Source: Muricea muricata (taxonomy: Eukaryota > Cnidaria > Anthozoa > Malacalcyonacea > Plexauridae). Taken from it: a DNA stretch of 64,000 nt. Of the stretch, positions 21,961-34,351 are shown in pieces (positions within the stretch are counted from its first letter, which is position 1; the number at the start of each line of letters is the position of its first letter). Below the pieces are notes generated by a model. That model was not told the DNA's origin and did not search any database. It saw only the letters and a program-made list of their open reading frames with translations. The position numbers were made by a program, and so were the translations under genes. The DNA lies in the NCBI GenBank assembly GCA_963855995.1, contig OY979724.1, positions 9,066,532 to 9,130,531 of the forward strand, written 5' to 3'.

Positions 21961-22402
21961 TCTACCAAATAGAATCACTTATATCACTTGTATCTTTTGT
22001 TTTCTTTTGTGAAACTGGTTGAAACGTAGTAACTGTCTTTAATAAAGAAAATTGTAAGTCTATACAAGCGATTTACAAATAAAGTAAATTATATTTCATT
22101 ATATTTGATAATTTGGATCGAAAAATGGATTTCTATTTGGCAACTAGTGTCAGTATACTTCCGTGTTTTCAGATAAACTGAAATGTTAGCCAGCATTTCA
22201 TGGTCCCATCCAATGTGCATTACGGTATTTACTCGGCGCTCTGTTCCATATAAGGATACTTTTTTCCTTATTAATGAAAAGGAGACACAGATATTATAAC
22301 AAGCATTAGTCCATAATTATTCACTTTTATAAAATCAGGGTAGATGCCACCAGAACACAGACTATTCCAAGTATGTAAATGTCAATGTGAACATAATTTA
22401 TA

Positions 22403-22982
22403 CAGGGTGTATCAAAAAAAAAGGTAATCGAACTTTGATGTGCTCTAGGGCGTTCAATATCTGACATACAGAAATAGTTCTTACGTAGTTGGAAAGACCA
22501 GGCTTTTAGCTTTTAATTGCCATCGTTTTTAAAAAATTTGAAGAAAAATCAAGCGAATACAAATGCGATAAAAATTGCAGGTCTAAATCGCATTTTTTCA
22601 CCGTTGGGATTTATTGAAAATCTGTTGAAATTTAATCCCATTAGGGAATTAAATTACAAAATTAATTGACCAATTTTAGCTTAGGTAGTAAACTTCTGGC
22701 ATTCTATTAGTGATTGTTTCTCGTGACAGATAAATGATTAATGAATTTTCTTTTCTTATTCGCTGCCCTAATAATGCTCAGAGGTGGAAATATGCGATTT
22801 CGACCGGCTATTTTCATTTGACTTGTATTTGCCCAATCTTTCTTCAAATTTCACAAAAATGATGACAATCGAAAGCTAAAAGCCTGGTCTTTCCGCCTAC
22901 GAAAGAATGATTTCTGTAGATTGTATAATGAACGCGCAAGAGAACTGCAAAGTTCGATTACCTTTTTTTTTGGTACACCCTG
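22403..22982. mobile_element. Mariner-type MITE with TA target duplication (copy A only)
   Basis: Inverted ends CAGGGTGTATCAAAAAAA and TTTTTTTGGTACACCCTG, flanked by TA on each side. Copy B retains the empty TA at about 54553-54555. Inner AGGTAATCGAACTTTG arms are also inverted. Confidence 0.88.
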
Positions 22983-24806
22983 TATAGGTATATCTCCAGC
23001 ATTTAGTTATATGTACATACTGGTATTTACTTGTAGATTTCATCCATTGGCAAAAAACTGTATGGCTTCATGGTGTTTCAACTCATTGTACTACATGCAA
23101 ACAATCCAACTCACAAATTTTATTAAAAATTATACTAATGTTAAGATTTAAATATTTCAGTAAGACATAGGGAGGTGTTGGATTCAGTATTATGGCAAAA
23201 TATAGACATTCCATAGAATATATTACTGGGTAATTACAATTAAGTACACTGAGAAAGTCTGTAATTTTTTTCGAATCTTACAAAACAATATTCCAACTCA
23301 TCCCTAACAGGACATGAAGCAAAACTCTAACCAAAAAACCGTATAAAATAATATTACCATGCAGTTATTCTGTACTTACAATTGTGGTTTCTTTTGAACA
23401 ATGCAAGCTATCTTTGCTGTTCCCATTAGAACTGTCTGCTAAAAAACTATTCTGAGTCTGATGATGGTCTGCCAGTGTGAAGGTCACATTGGTAAAGTTA
23501 TCCAGGCAGGAAGCAAGCTGTTTGAAAAAGCTATCCTTAGCCTCATAGCGCATACACCGTGCGCGGTGAGGTGTGGGTTTAAGGTGAGGTACGTTAATTC
23601 ATAGATAAATTAAGACACTCAACATCTCTTGCATTCATATTGCAAGGCTCCTTCAAGCAAGTCATGCATCTGGCATCAGCAGGCAGACTATCAACAACAT
23701 GAAAAAATCTTGAATTAGTTGCGCAGAACTGATTTGCAATTCACATGCACCATAGATCTTGCTCAAATCAGGATCATGTTCTATCTATTCACATTGGCGA
23801 TCATGACCAGTTCTTGTAACCTTGTTCTCAGCACACAGTCTTTCTCACAGAACTGGCAAGAAGGGAAAATTGTGTTAGAAAATTACATGACTGTACTGTA
23901 CCATTAGTTTTTAAGTATTTCCGCCATTTCTAACTGAGAATCTAAAGTAGTACCAAACACCCAAAACCAGTTTCAAATTTCCCATCAAAATTTCCATGCA
24001 TTAATATTTTTCTGTTATAAAGAAAATAATGTGATATTAAGCACATTAACTATGATATTAAGCCCAAAAAAACTCACTCAATAAGTGATTTTAGTTGTAG
24101 ATCTAACACTGACTTAAAGCTTCTTAGCCAACATTGATATGATAAAGGATAAGTATGTACATCTGGGAAGCTACAATTCTCAATACTAGAAAAACTGGAG
24201 ACGGAATAAAATAATTGTCACTTGATGAAACGAGACTTGAACATGTTGACAAGTTTGCATGCCATAATTATGCAAGACCTACGAAACATAAGACTACAAA
24301 AAATGAAATCTTCAAAGTCTTCGAAGTTATGATATCAGTTAAAACAAGCATAGTCTTTTATCATTATTGACTGGCATTGGCAGAAAATTTGTTAAGGCCA
24401 ACAAGTATTATTTTGTAAAAATCAAAAAGCAGATTACATTGACAGATACCTAACTTGTGTCTTCCAAATTTGCTTCCAGGTGGATTTGTTATTTCCAGTT
24501 CATCTGATTCGTAACGTGCGTGCATGGATGACTATAGGATTACTATTATATGGTTATGGGTGTTTTACTGTAAACTAAAACACTCGTATTTTCCATATTT
24601 TTCGCTAGTGAAAATATTGTTTTCACCACTCGAAAATAATGTTCATATCTTCGCGCCACCGTGTAATCAAAACACCACGACGCGTACGCGAAAAGACTGA
24701 ATATCAGTCTTCTGTCAGTCTACCATATATTGGTTCAGCTTCACACAAAATAGAAAGGATTTTAAAGGAAGTTGGCATACAGGTATAACATTCTAGTGAA
24801 GACAAA

Positions 24807-25013
24807 TTGTTTCGATCTCTTTGCACACATAAAGATAGAGTTAATGAATTTCAGAAACCTGGTGTGTACCGCATTCCTTGTGAATGTGATTTGGTTTACA
24901 TCGGTGATCGAGACTGCCGAAATCTCTCATTATGTCTGAAAGAACATAAGACTAATTGCGAAAAAGCCGAACTAAAAAAATCATCTGTAGCTAAACACTC
25001 ATGGACTACTTAG
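24807..25013 (+). pseudogene. Penelope-like element, GIY-YIG endonuclease fragment
   Basis: A 68-residue frame with GVYRIPCECDLVYIGDR, the GIY-YIG start of the endonuclease used by Penelope-like retroelements, followed by LKEHKTNCE and VAKHSW, matching the conserved Lys-Glu-His helix and the terminal His-Trp motif. It is a 3' fragment with no reverse transcriptase in sight. Confidence 0.75.
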
Positions 25014-25604
25014 CAAAATGAGAGAATCATATACGACAGATCAGGAGGGTAAGCCACTGGATAGTACGTGGCGCGCTCTTTTTACTATGGCAAATTGATT
25101 TCTCTTTCTTCTTTGCGCGCACTCGAATTAATTAGAACCTTTTTTGCTATTCAGATTTGACATAGTTCATTTAACCGTTTAACATTCAAATCACGCGAGC
25201 ATACAAATCACGACATTTTACCCATTTAAGGGACGTCTGAATTTAAATTAGTCGCATTATTCATTATTAGCACTAATGAATATCCGAGCTTACGGATTTA
25301 AAGCTTTGCGGTGATAAACTTACGTGGTGTACTGTTTCCACAAAATTATATTTTAATTACAACCTTTTTTACTACTTGGATTTGACGTAGTTGATTTAAC
25401 CGTTTAACATTCAAATCAGGCGAGCATACCTATTTAAGAGCGTCTGAATTTAAATCAGTCGCATTATTATATATTAGAGCTTACGGATCGAATGCTTTGC
25501 GATAATAAACTTACATGGTGTTTCCGCAAAATTAGATTATAATTAGATATTGAAGTATTCAGAATCTGGAACCATCCGAGCAGAAAGACTCTAATTATTA
25601 TTGA

Positions 25605-26517
25605 ATGACGGTAAGACGCCGTGTGCTACTGATCTCGCTCAGGCTACAGTTCCCATCGAGAGTTCATCGTGCACATTTCGTTCGTAATTTGGACAAATAT
25701 AGAAAAGAATTTAGTTTCAATACTGCTTTGCCTGTAGGCCACGCAGAACCTGCAAACCCCGTATCGCTAACACTGATCGCACCTCACAACCAAGTGTAAA
25801 TCCCGCTGAATCATTAGATCAGTTAGGTGGCGAAAAACGACCATGTGCTGAGCACCACATTGCGTCGGACGTGGTGAGCAAACGACCTCGCACGAGCAGC
25901 TTGATTGGTCCCGAATTGGACCTTCAAGTAGACACGAACAGTCATTTGTTCTATGAATAGTTGTTCTCACCGTTGGGAGGCTTGCGAGGAATTGAGCGAA
26001 GAAGCTTGGTTGAAACTTTCCTTCGTTCAGATGTTGATTGCTTGGATACACCATCGCTCGATCAACATCTCAACTCCTTTGTTCAAGTCCTTTGCTCCAG
26101 TTAAGCCATTAAATAAACTACATGATAAAGTCCTGGATATTCTTCGGCCTTTGTCCACAATTTACGAACACCTTTTGTCCACGTTTCACACCATGGAAAA
26201 AGACGGTGTAATTGAGCTGGATAAAGAAAGCGCATCTATGTTTGTGACATGTATAAAGCACGCAATACGCATGACGGGACGTTTCCACCCACATAGCTGG
26301 CAAACGCAGAGAGCTAGTGCTCCAAAAGATCAACCCACTTTTGACATACTTGGCAAACGAAGAATTCACGGACACCAAGCGCCAATTATCTGGTCCAGCG
26401 TTTGAACCGCGTCTTAAAACCCGATCGGGAACAGCAGAGATCATTGGCAAAGCAAAATTAGTGGGCAAACCCTTTTTTCAAGGAGCGGCCACCCGGGGGT
26501 CCTTAAAACCTCGTTGA
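25605..26517 (+). pseudogene. DIRS-like gag remnant (copy A)
   Basis: Two overlapping frames (25953-26405 and 26317-26517) make up one decayed protein. Motifs TYLANEEFTDT and GPAFEPRLKTR with a following GKPFFQG resemble gag-like proteins of DIRS-type retroelements in aquatic invertebrates. That assignment rests on remembered motif resemblance only. The same remnant is in copy B (57001-57947), so it predates the duplication. Confidence 0.45.
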
Positions 26518-27222
26518 GGCCGGATGTGGAACACATTTCAGTCATTCCAAACCTATCGTCCAGCCCAGTTACTGCATGTAATTGGTATTGGCATTAAAGC
26601 TATTCAATAGCCTATCTCAGCATAAAATAGGATATAGGAAGCCCCCCTCTCCAACAAAACTCTTTGGAAAAACGCTAAATAGCCCTGACATTCTAAATTA
26701 TGGGGCCCAGGCTCTGGTGTGCGTTTTAGAAACAAGAACATGCGTGTATGTTAACCTTGGGAACTTCTGCGAACTATGTATACGTATATATTGAGTTACT
26801 TGTGATCTTTGGCGTTATTTATATTTAATTAGTTTATAAGTGCCCTTGAGGAAGGCTTGTCAGTATAACGACTTAATTTCTTGCTGTATTCGAAGTGCCC
26901 CAAAGACAAGGCGTCGCTAAGATATTTAAACAGGGGAGGAGCGTGAGATTAATTTTTGCAGAAAAATGGGCGTGGTCATATAGGGGTGACGCCTAAAATA
27001 AAAAAAGAAATGTGGAAACGCTTGCGTTATATACATCATTACATATATCAATGATTATATAAGATTAACATACAGTGCTGTGATTTACATTCCATCGAGG
27101 CATTCCATCTTCACGAATTTAAACAAAACTTTAACAGTTTTAAATATTAAAATTTGAATGTCTTTACTACTGTTAATGAGAAATGCGAACATGACGCAAT
27201 GACTCAATGAGCACTGATTCGT
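26518..27222. other. Spacer with no gene
   Basis: AT-rich sequence matched closely by copy B (about 57948-58625). No gene or clear element seen. Confidence 0.5.
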
Positions 27223-28323
27223 CGACTCTTAAGCTCAACCCATCTGGCAGAATCTGTTAAATCCTTCTCGCAGGACAACAACATCAGCGATTTTAAACGT
27301 GCATCTGTCATGGTCGTTCTCTACTTTGATTCTTTTAGGTCTGCTGATTTCCTCTCACCTTGTGCAACTGTAAAAGAAGCGGTCATCAACAGTCGAAATG
27401 CTCTGTTCGTAAGTGGAAAGGCTGACTTACAAACTTCCGAAAATTTAGCTGCTTCAGCCAGGAACTCGAGTTTTGTCTTCGTTAAGTCAACGTAGCTGAC
27501 GAAGTTATGAAATTCTGCCTGAAGTACAACAGAATCAACCGACATTTTCGATGGAAATAGCTTAACTAGCTCACTAATATCTTCTAGATTTAGCTGAGGT
27601 TTAACCGCTTGAAGACACTGGGTAAGGTTGTCTCCAATTGAACAACTTGCGTATCCAACACCTTGCATTCTCTCCGATAAAATTGAAAGATTGAGAGCTC
27701 TGCTTGGGTATTTGGGTTATCATCAATTCTTCTTGGTGGTCGTCTTACACGATGTTTACGGCTGAATTCGGCTTCAGGATTACCTCCCAATTTCTTGGCG
27801 AACACAATGCCAGCCTGAATCTCGTCATCCATTGCTTTCTCGTCGTCGTTAATTCTCTTCAGGCTCTCAGCAGTTGCCATAATGATGATTATTGCATCAA
27901 CAACATTCAGATTTTCAGCTTGTAGCGCTTCTGTTATTTGCTTGTGCTTGATCATTATTTTCTTCATGAACATAATGGAGAGAACGAAATCCACTGATTC
28001 CATTTTATCATGAAGATCCGTGGCACTTGCCTTTGTATTATTGTACGATTCGCTAGAAGTTTTTATTGCTGCCAGGGTACGTCTTTTACAGCGTCATAGC
28101 TCATCCAGACTGCACGAATTGATTCTGCTCTTGCTATCCATCTAGTCTTCGACAGATTTCTTAACTCGAGCGAATTTTCTACCTTCTTGACACCTCTATT
28201 CTTCATTTTATTCCACGTTGACGCAGACATGTACTTGGTCTCTGGTGCGTGATTGCCCGTGCCACAGAAATGAAAATCTTTTAAAAATTTAAATGAAGTA
28301 GAACTCGCTCTTTGTGCGCCCAA
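27223..28323 (-). pseudogene. hAT-derived (ZMYM1/DUF4371-like) transposase C-terminal part, copy A
   Basis: Frames at 28063-28323, 27590-28003 and 27321-27668 together resemble the C-terminal half of hAT transposases annotated as zinc finger MYM-type protein 1-like: NLSKTRWIARAESIRAVW, then a helical region, FSRKHRVRRPPRR, CKSAFPLTNRAFRLLMTASF and MTDARLKSLMLLSCE (the dimerisation end). Frameshifts and an in-frame TAG near 27327 break it. Copy B shares these breaks, so the gene was dead before duplication. Confidence 0.65.
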
Positions 28324-28587
28324 GTTTTACACATTTAATTTTTCTGAACCAAATTACTTTCTATAAATTACCTCTAGAAATTTTTTTTCTTTTAAAAACT
28401 TTTTTGGTGTGTTAAGGCAAATTGAGCTTTACTGTAATTCTTATTGCTATTATGTAATTTTAATATAATTAATTTTAGAGTTTTGAGGGGGATGCCTCGC
28501 ATGGACTTTTCTGTCCAGTTTTGTATTCTTCTTTTTTTGTATAATTTTATGTATATTTTGTTGCCATTATTAATATTCCCAATAAAA

Positions 28588-29976
28588 TTATAAACAATAA
28601 ACAACAAACTCCGGTTTCAGTCCAAGCAGGATCCTGTCCATTTTCCCAGAATAAAGATCAGATAAAGCAGTACACAGCGTCTTTGCATATGCTATATTCA
28701 AGGTGCAGGAATTCCTTATACCAGCTGGTGGTGAATTGCCGCTGTTTAGAAACTGGTATGCTGTCCTTTTGCGGAAACGTAGCAAGAGTTGGTTGATGTT
28801 GACCTTTTTTATGAGGTATCTCTTCTGATTATCACTCATGCACTTTTGAACTTCTGAGACCTGGATCCCAATCTGGCAAGAGAAAACTTTGTTCTGTTTC
28901 TTGGTTTTCCGGCATATCACCAATCGCCTCTTCATACCGTCATAGAGCATTCTGAGATGACAATTGAAGGACAGCAGCGTGTTCCTTGATCGTTGCGGAA
29001 ATTTCAACAGCGTGCGTCAGAAATTGTTTTGGATTGATTTCACTTGACGTCTTCACTTGCCATGACAAGGCCAACGCTTTTTCTATATCCTTGACCAAAT
29101 GCTCAAGCGCACCAGCGCAAGTAAGCCAAGAATCACTGTTTGAAAGGTCTTCCAATGTCGCACCCTTAATGAATTTGGAATTAGCACTTCAATTGTCAAA
29201 TACTTGTATAAAAGTAATTTGACCTACCTTACTTACGTCCTTATTTGGAACAGATTTTACGAACAGAATCTATTATTATACCTCTTGCATCTCTTCTCCC
29301 TTTCCTAAAGAACATTGAATTAAAGACCTCAAAGATAAATTTAAGAGTGCAACAAAATTGGTACTTAAACAGTTATAACTTATATAAAGGTTATAAAGAC
29401 AGTATGCTACCTCGTGCGAGTTTTGAATTCCCTTGTCAGCATTGTCATTTTCCTCAGACAGCTCTGACTGATCAGTGTTGGAATTACATTCCCGTATCGC
29501 TGCGAGTTCATGATTTTCATCGAAAACAGCATCGGCAGGGGCATAAACAGGCTGCCAAAACAAAAAATGATTGTTTTTTGTGAGCAAAAACACTTCAAAC
29601 AATAAAAAAATTTAAAAAACATTGAAAAGAAACTATAAATAAGTTTACTACTATAAACACTACGTGTACGTTGCATTAATTTATATCAACGATTTGTATT
29701 AACCTAACGAGGAACTACTGCATTCTTCAAATAGCTTGATTGGTTTTCCAAGTATTTCATACGGGACAAGTTTATTCTGTTTTCGGTATTCTGGATGATA
29801 TTTATTGTTATGGCGGTGTTATGCTCTATCCTGTAATCGTTATCAAACACTCTACTACACACAAGACACTTAATTTTTATTCGACGACGGCCCTGAACAA
29901 AGATGCGCATCATACGGCGCGTGGAAGATGCAGGAGTTTCTCTGCTCGTTGTAGTACTGGTGAGAAAGGAAGACAC
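28588..29976 (-). pseudogene. Upstream exons of a minus-strand gene, product unknown (copy A)
   Basis: Likely exons: about 29716-29976 (basic start, then CLVCSRVFDNDYRIEHN, a possible zinc-binding motif), 29411-29553 (acidic; acceptor TTTGTTTTGGCAG, donor CGAG|GTAGCA), and about 28940-29165 followed by 28588-28950 in another frame. It may be the 5' part of the hAT-derived gene at 27223-28323. Copy B has the same set. I do not recognise the product. Confidence 0.4.
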
Positions 29977-31036
29977 GAAACATCTTCTGGGAATAAATGC
30001 GAGAGAGACGGCACTTCCGCCAAAAACAACAACAGCTGCAGTAATTCATGCCGCGTGAACGGCAGACGACGAACTAACTCTGCCCCTTGTGGTAGCAACA
30101 GTGCAAGAGATTCGGAAACAGTGAGTTGTTCCACGCAAGTAAATGACAAGAGAAAAAGACCAGGTAAAACTAAGCAAGAAACAACGTACTCGACCAGGAT
30201 GGGGATATGCTAGCTCAAATATTCGCAAACATTGCCGTCTATAAATCTTCCATTTTCACGTATAATATTCATCGACTTGGACAACTGGGACTTGGATCCA
30301 TCCCGAAAAATGTTTTTCTTTGCGGCTTAGACAGTGGTCATTATACCGACAGAAGAAAAATTTGCATTGTTTCATTTTTGAACTCTTTTACACGAGCAGC
30401 GAGGTTGGATCTTCAACCCCATTTATAATATTATCTGGTAAAAAAGCTTTTCGGGAACTAAAGAATCAGTTAAGGTAAGGTAAGGGTGTTGGCTACAGTA
30501 GAGAGAGTCGATGTACCGGATATATCCAGCACGCCCCTATTTGTTTAGATACTGGTTTGACGATACTGAGAATACCGATATACCGTCATGCATTTGCCGT
30601 TGTACCACCTGATACTGCGGATTTACCCGTATTTCGAATCATCATTTACCCATAACCATGCATGTTTAGAAGCCAAAGCTAGTGCGGCCAAAACAGCGAG
30701 AGCAATAGCGATTTTTTGAGGAAATAAATTCAAAGAAAGGAAAATATTGCCATTCAGCTGGAGCGTTTAGCGGAAGTGTTAGTGAAATTGGTTGTTGGCG
30801 TTGCAACGCGTGACGTTTTTAGAAGAAACACAAACGTTTTTAGGTCGCAAAACAGACGTTACTAGCATTGATCATGCAAAAAACGGACGTTCCCAGGCGA
30901 AAAGCAACTTTTGCGCGAAAACTGTAAACGCTAATGTTTTCGCCCGGGAACGCGTATTTTTGTATGATTAATGAAAATTTAATTTAAAAGCTCCAATGTT
31001 GTATTGAAAATTCCTTAGAATATGCCCTTCCCCAAC

Positions 31037-31131
31037 CAACCTCGATCCCAGGGCCTTTCGAGGGGGGAAAGGAAAGGTCCTTTTCTTTGTCCTTTCCTTT
31101 CCCCCCTCGAAAGGCCCTGGGATCGTGGTTG
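31037..31131. repeat. Near-perfect hairpin with CAACCTCGATCCCAGGG ends
   Basis: 95 bp; arms begin CAACCTCGATCCCAGGGCC and run through CTTTCGAGGGGGGAAAGG. Similar in terminal design to the RecQ-bearing element TIR. Copy B: 62446-62540. Confidence 0.85.
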
Positions 31132-31382
31132 TGCCCCAACAACAAACGCGACAACGACTTCCAAACGACTGAAACGGCGATAATATTATATAGCTTGAAA
31201 CTAGGAACATTTCACATGTGTCACATTCAGGGGCGTAGCCAGCCCTAAACAATTGGGGGTGAAGGGGGGGGGGGGTCTGATCATCAAGTACACGTAGGTA
31301 TCATCAGACCAGCATTATGGGTTTGCACTTTGGAGGAAATTTTCTTCATTAGACCATCATTACGGAGGGGGATATTATTATA

Positions 31383-31852
31383 AGTAATACCATGATATGA
31401 AGGAAATTAGTCATTAAATGTCCCCGAAAGCCGAGGAAGGTTTGTGGAATCCGAGGGCACAGCCCGAGGGAATTCCACAAACCTCCCGAGGGTGAGGGAC
31501 ATTTAATCACTAATTTTTCGACATATCATGGTATTAGTTTGTAATACCATGATTAACGAGGATATACAGTGTAATTTGAATTGTAAGAAATAGCTTGGGA
31601 ATAAATTCATCAATAATGTGTGCTGTTGCGTGCAATAATAATATAATATATTGTGTTGAAAATACATAAGTATCTGATTATTTTGTTGCGCAAAGTGTTG
31701 ATTTGTTTTGGATTCCAGTCATGCATACAAATTAGGGAAAATCTAATTTTCCCCGTTTTGGGGGAAAATTAGAGAAAATTCGCTCTTCTGGGTAATTTAG
31801 CGATTAAATGTCACTCTGAGAACAATAGAGACCGAGTTAATCATGGTATTAC
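31383..31852. repeat. Paired inverted repeats with GTAATACCATGAT motif (copy A)
   Basis: GTAATACCATGAT occurs at about 31384 and 31540 and its complement at about 31536 and 31840, giving two back-to-back foldback units. ATTAAATGTC and CCACAAACCTCCC arms lie inside the first. Copy B: about 62791-63262. Confidence 0.7.
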
Positions 31853-32000
31853 ACTATATAATCTTTTCAATGTTTCTCTCTCTTGTCCAATCCCACTCCC
31901 CGTATGGACATATTGTAAATTGTGATTCCTGAACACGGTCACAGATTAATTTAAAGATATATCTTTAATCTGTAATCTTTAATCACTTTGATGCTTTACC

Positions 32001-32060
32001 CCAACCTCGTACCCAGGGTCTTTCTTTGGGAAAGACCCTGGTATCGGCTGGTCACGTGAT
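32001..32060. repeat. Left 60-bp terminal inverted repeat
   Basis: Begins CCAACCTCGTACCCAGGGTC; perfect complement of 36075-36134. Confidence 0.95.
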
Positions 32061-32287
32061 GCCCAGAATCTGGGCAATGATACAAATAATCGTTTAGGGT
32101 GGTGTAGTGGAGATGCCATTGTCATTTTATGCGAGGAGTGGAAAAATTTAAAAAAATAATAACGAAAATTAAAGAAAAAACGAGATAAAATTGCTTCTGT
32201 AATGAGAGTGACTCATTCTAAGTGTCAAATTACAGTTGTGAGAACACATGGTTTATAGTATGAAGCCCCAAAGTATCGAATTTCATT

Positions 32288-32713
32288 GTGCGCAAGATGT
32301 CCTCGAAGGAAACGCCAAAGAAAGTTTATCAAGCGCCGTCTTCTGCATTGTTTGACCCTTTATCCTGTCGGCTCTGTCGTAATATTGGTGACGCTAGTCA
32401 TCGCGTTAAGATTTTCAATCCGAATAATCAACAGCTGTTGACAATTGCTGAGAAATTGTGTGGCCGTTCGATTGTTGCGCATTCAAGTTTACCTAATGTT
32501 ATATGTCGACCTTGTGAACAGAGACTCAAAAACATTTTGGAGTTTCAGAAGGTGATCTTAAAATCAGACGGAGAATTTCGCGAAGCAACTGAAGTAAACC
32601 TTAACGTAAGAGTGAAACCCCTTTGTAGAAGTCTCTCCTTCCATTTCTCGACCTCAAGAATCACGTTTACCGGTAACAGAGCGGCGAACTGCGAGAACTT
32701 CCTTGACGTTTGA
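32288..32713 (+). CDS. ZAD-like zinc-binding protein, first exon or short ORF
   Basis: 141 residues. CRLCRNIGD (about residues 27-35) and VICRPCEQRLKNILEFQKVI (about residues 74-93) give the CxxC...CxxC pattern with the basic-hydrophobic middle and terminal helix of ZAD (zinc-finger-associated) domains, which mediate dimerisation in animal zinc-finger proteins. No C2H2 fingers follow in the same frame; a second exon could lie downstream. It sits just inside the left TIR, so it may serve the element as an end-binding protein. That role is inference. Confidence 0.6.
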   Translation: MRKMSSKETPKKVYQAPSSALFDPLSCRLCRNIGDASHRVKIFNPNNQQLLTIAEKLCGRSIVAHSSLPNVICRPCEQRLKNILEFQKVILKSDGEFREATEVNLNVRVKPLCRSLSFHFSTSRITFTGNRAANCENFLDV

Positions 32714-33511
32714 AAACATCCAACAGCCGCCTGCGAATCCAAGTTATGTTGAGGTAGCTGCATGTTTTTTTAACTACTTTATTGTATATCAAGCTCTAAA
32801 AGTTAGTTGCGGAAAATATGCTAACAATAAAGCATGAATAAATCCAAGGAATGCAGTATGTTTGGGCGAACTTCATGAATAATTCATAGTTGCTCATATT
32901 AAAATGGACAGCAAATAATTCAAGTACAATTGGTATATTTTATCGCCTAAACAATTCACCTAAACGTCGGTATATATAAACGAGATAGGCTTCATTTTAA
33001 TGATGTGCATTTTGAAGTTCTATACTTGTAATGCCAAAATTTTGTGACATAACTGTAAGATAGGATGTGTGTGTATTGTTTGTAATATGAGATGACCATA
33101 TGAAGAAATATAAAACGTTACAAATTGATCACAGATATGTAAATATCAACCACTGAGCAATAATTAACTCGCAGTGTACAAAAAAATACATTGTTTTTTA
33201 TCTAGAGCTTGGTTATTATTTTTAGAATGTAAATCCATTGAATAGTGTGGACTTGCAAGAAGTTGAGACTGACTTAATAAACCTTGCCAGACAAGATACC
33301 CCCTCAACTCTTTGAATTTTTATACAGTAATTATGGACTGATTATTTTGAGGCAACAAGGAACTTTTGTGTAGTTATTTACATTATATATGAACATGTTT
33401 TGTTATTAGCTTTCTAGAATAATAATGATCAGTTTTTTTATTTGTTCTTTATAAATTTGTTTTCTTTAGTTTTATTGTCTCGATCAGTCAATCACAGACA
33501 CTGTTTATATA

Positions 33512-33818
33512 CATGGTGTACCAAAAAACCTGCAAACTATTGAAAATAATCTATTGTTAGAATTTCAATGGCCGAGCACTAAGTTAAGCCCACGAGTGCA
33601 TAAATTATTGACATAAGTAAGTATTATGCATAACAAAGAGGTGTCATCTTTGCAAAATTATTCTCCTTTAGAATTTACGAAGCTGCTTTAAATTCCCAAG
33701 GGCAGAAAATTACAAAGATATTTTAATTTCTTTAATTAATTTCTTAATTAGTTCTCGGCCATTGAAATTCTAATAATAGATTATTTTCAATACTTTGCAG
33801 TTTTTTTGGTACACCCTG
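33512..33818. mobile_element. Mariner-type MITE nested in the RecQ-bearing element
   Basis: Inverted ends CATGGTGTACCAAAAAA and TTTTTTTGGTACACCCTG, flanked by TA; inner ATTGAAAATAATCTATT arms are also inverted. Ends resemble those of the MITE at 22403-22982. Confidence 0.8.
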
Positions 33819-34351
33819 TAGGTACATGGCAAACCAACAATCCTTGAGTTTATCCTAACAATGAAACAAGGGCAAAACTAGCACTGTAATTAGGGAGAGG
33901 GTATTAATATTTGTGTACCTGTATTCATATTCTGCCCAACTAATTTCTTTTGAAAGAAGGTTGATGTCAAAAAAATAAGTTGGAAAGCACATGTTCATTG
34001 CATTATAAATTTAACAAAAAGTGAAGGTTAATTCTAAAGATGGTCTTTGTCAAGGATAATTAGCTACATTACAATATACATGTACTTTTTGACTTGATAC
34101 CAGACTTTTTTGACAATTTGTAAAATTGAACATTCCAACTGAAACATTCCCTTAGCTAAACAGATTGTATGGTTTTAAAAATGGTGTTGTTAAAGACATA
34201 TATAGTATCATAATTAAAAGGTTGGGCTTATCTGGAATTAAAAAGAAAACATTTTTACCTATTTCAGACAGATTGTGTGTATTTATCTACTGTGACAAAA
34301 ATTCTGGTATCAATACCATTTATCTAAAACGGCTATAATGCTTTCCCCCAC

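Larger units (their letters stand above)
20325..25604. other. Spacer downstream of NLR copy A: MITEs and a Penelope fragment
   Basis: No host gene recognised. Contains MITEs at 20558-20794, 21375-21521 and 22403-22982, a local inverted pair around 21560-21960, and a GIY-YIG fragment at 24807. From about 23580 to 25450 it has no counterpart in copy B. Confidence 0.6.
29977..32000. other. Spacer rich in hairpins (copy A)
   Basis: No gene. Holds the hairpin 31037-31131, a G-run (about 31256-31276), and a nested inverted repeat at 31383-31852. Nearly identical to copy B at 61386-63410. Confidence 0.6.

Noticed and set aside
29740-30213. 157-residue Ser/Arg/Cys-rich plus-strand ORF, also at 61149-61622
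   Set aside because: It overlaps the likely minus-strand start exon, and most differences between the two copies change its amino acids, so there is no sign of selection in this frame.
30968-31252. 94-residue minus-strand ORF, identical in copy B at 62377-62661
   Set aside because: It reads through the hairpin 31037-31131; its identity reflects overall high similarity of that block, and it has no domain.
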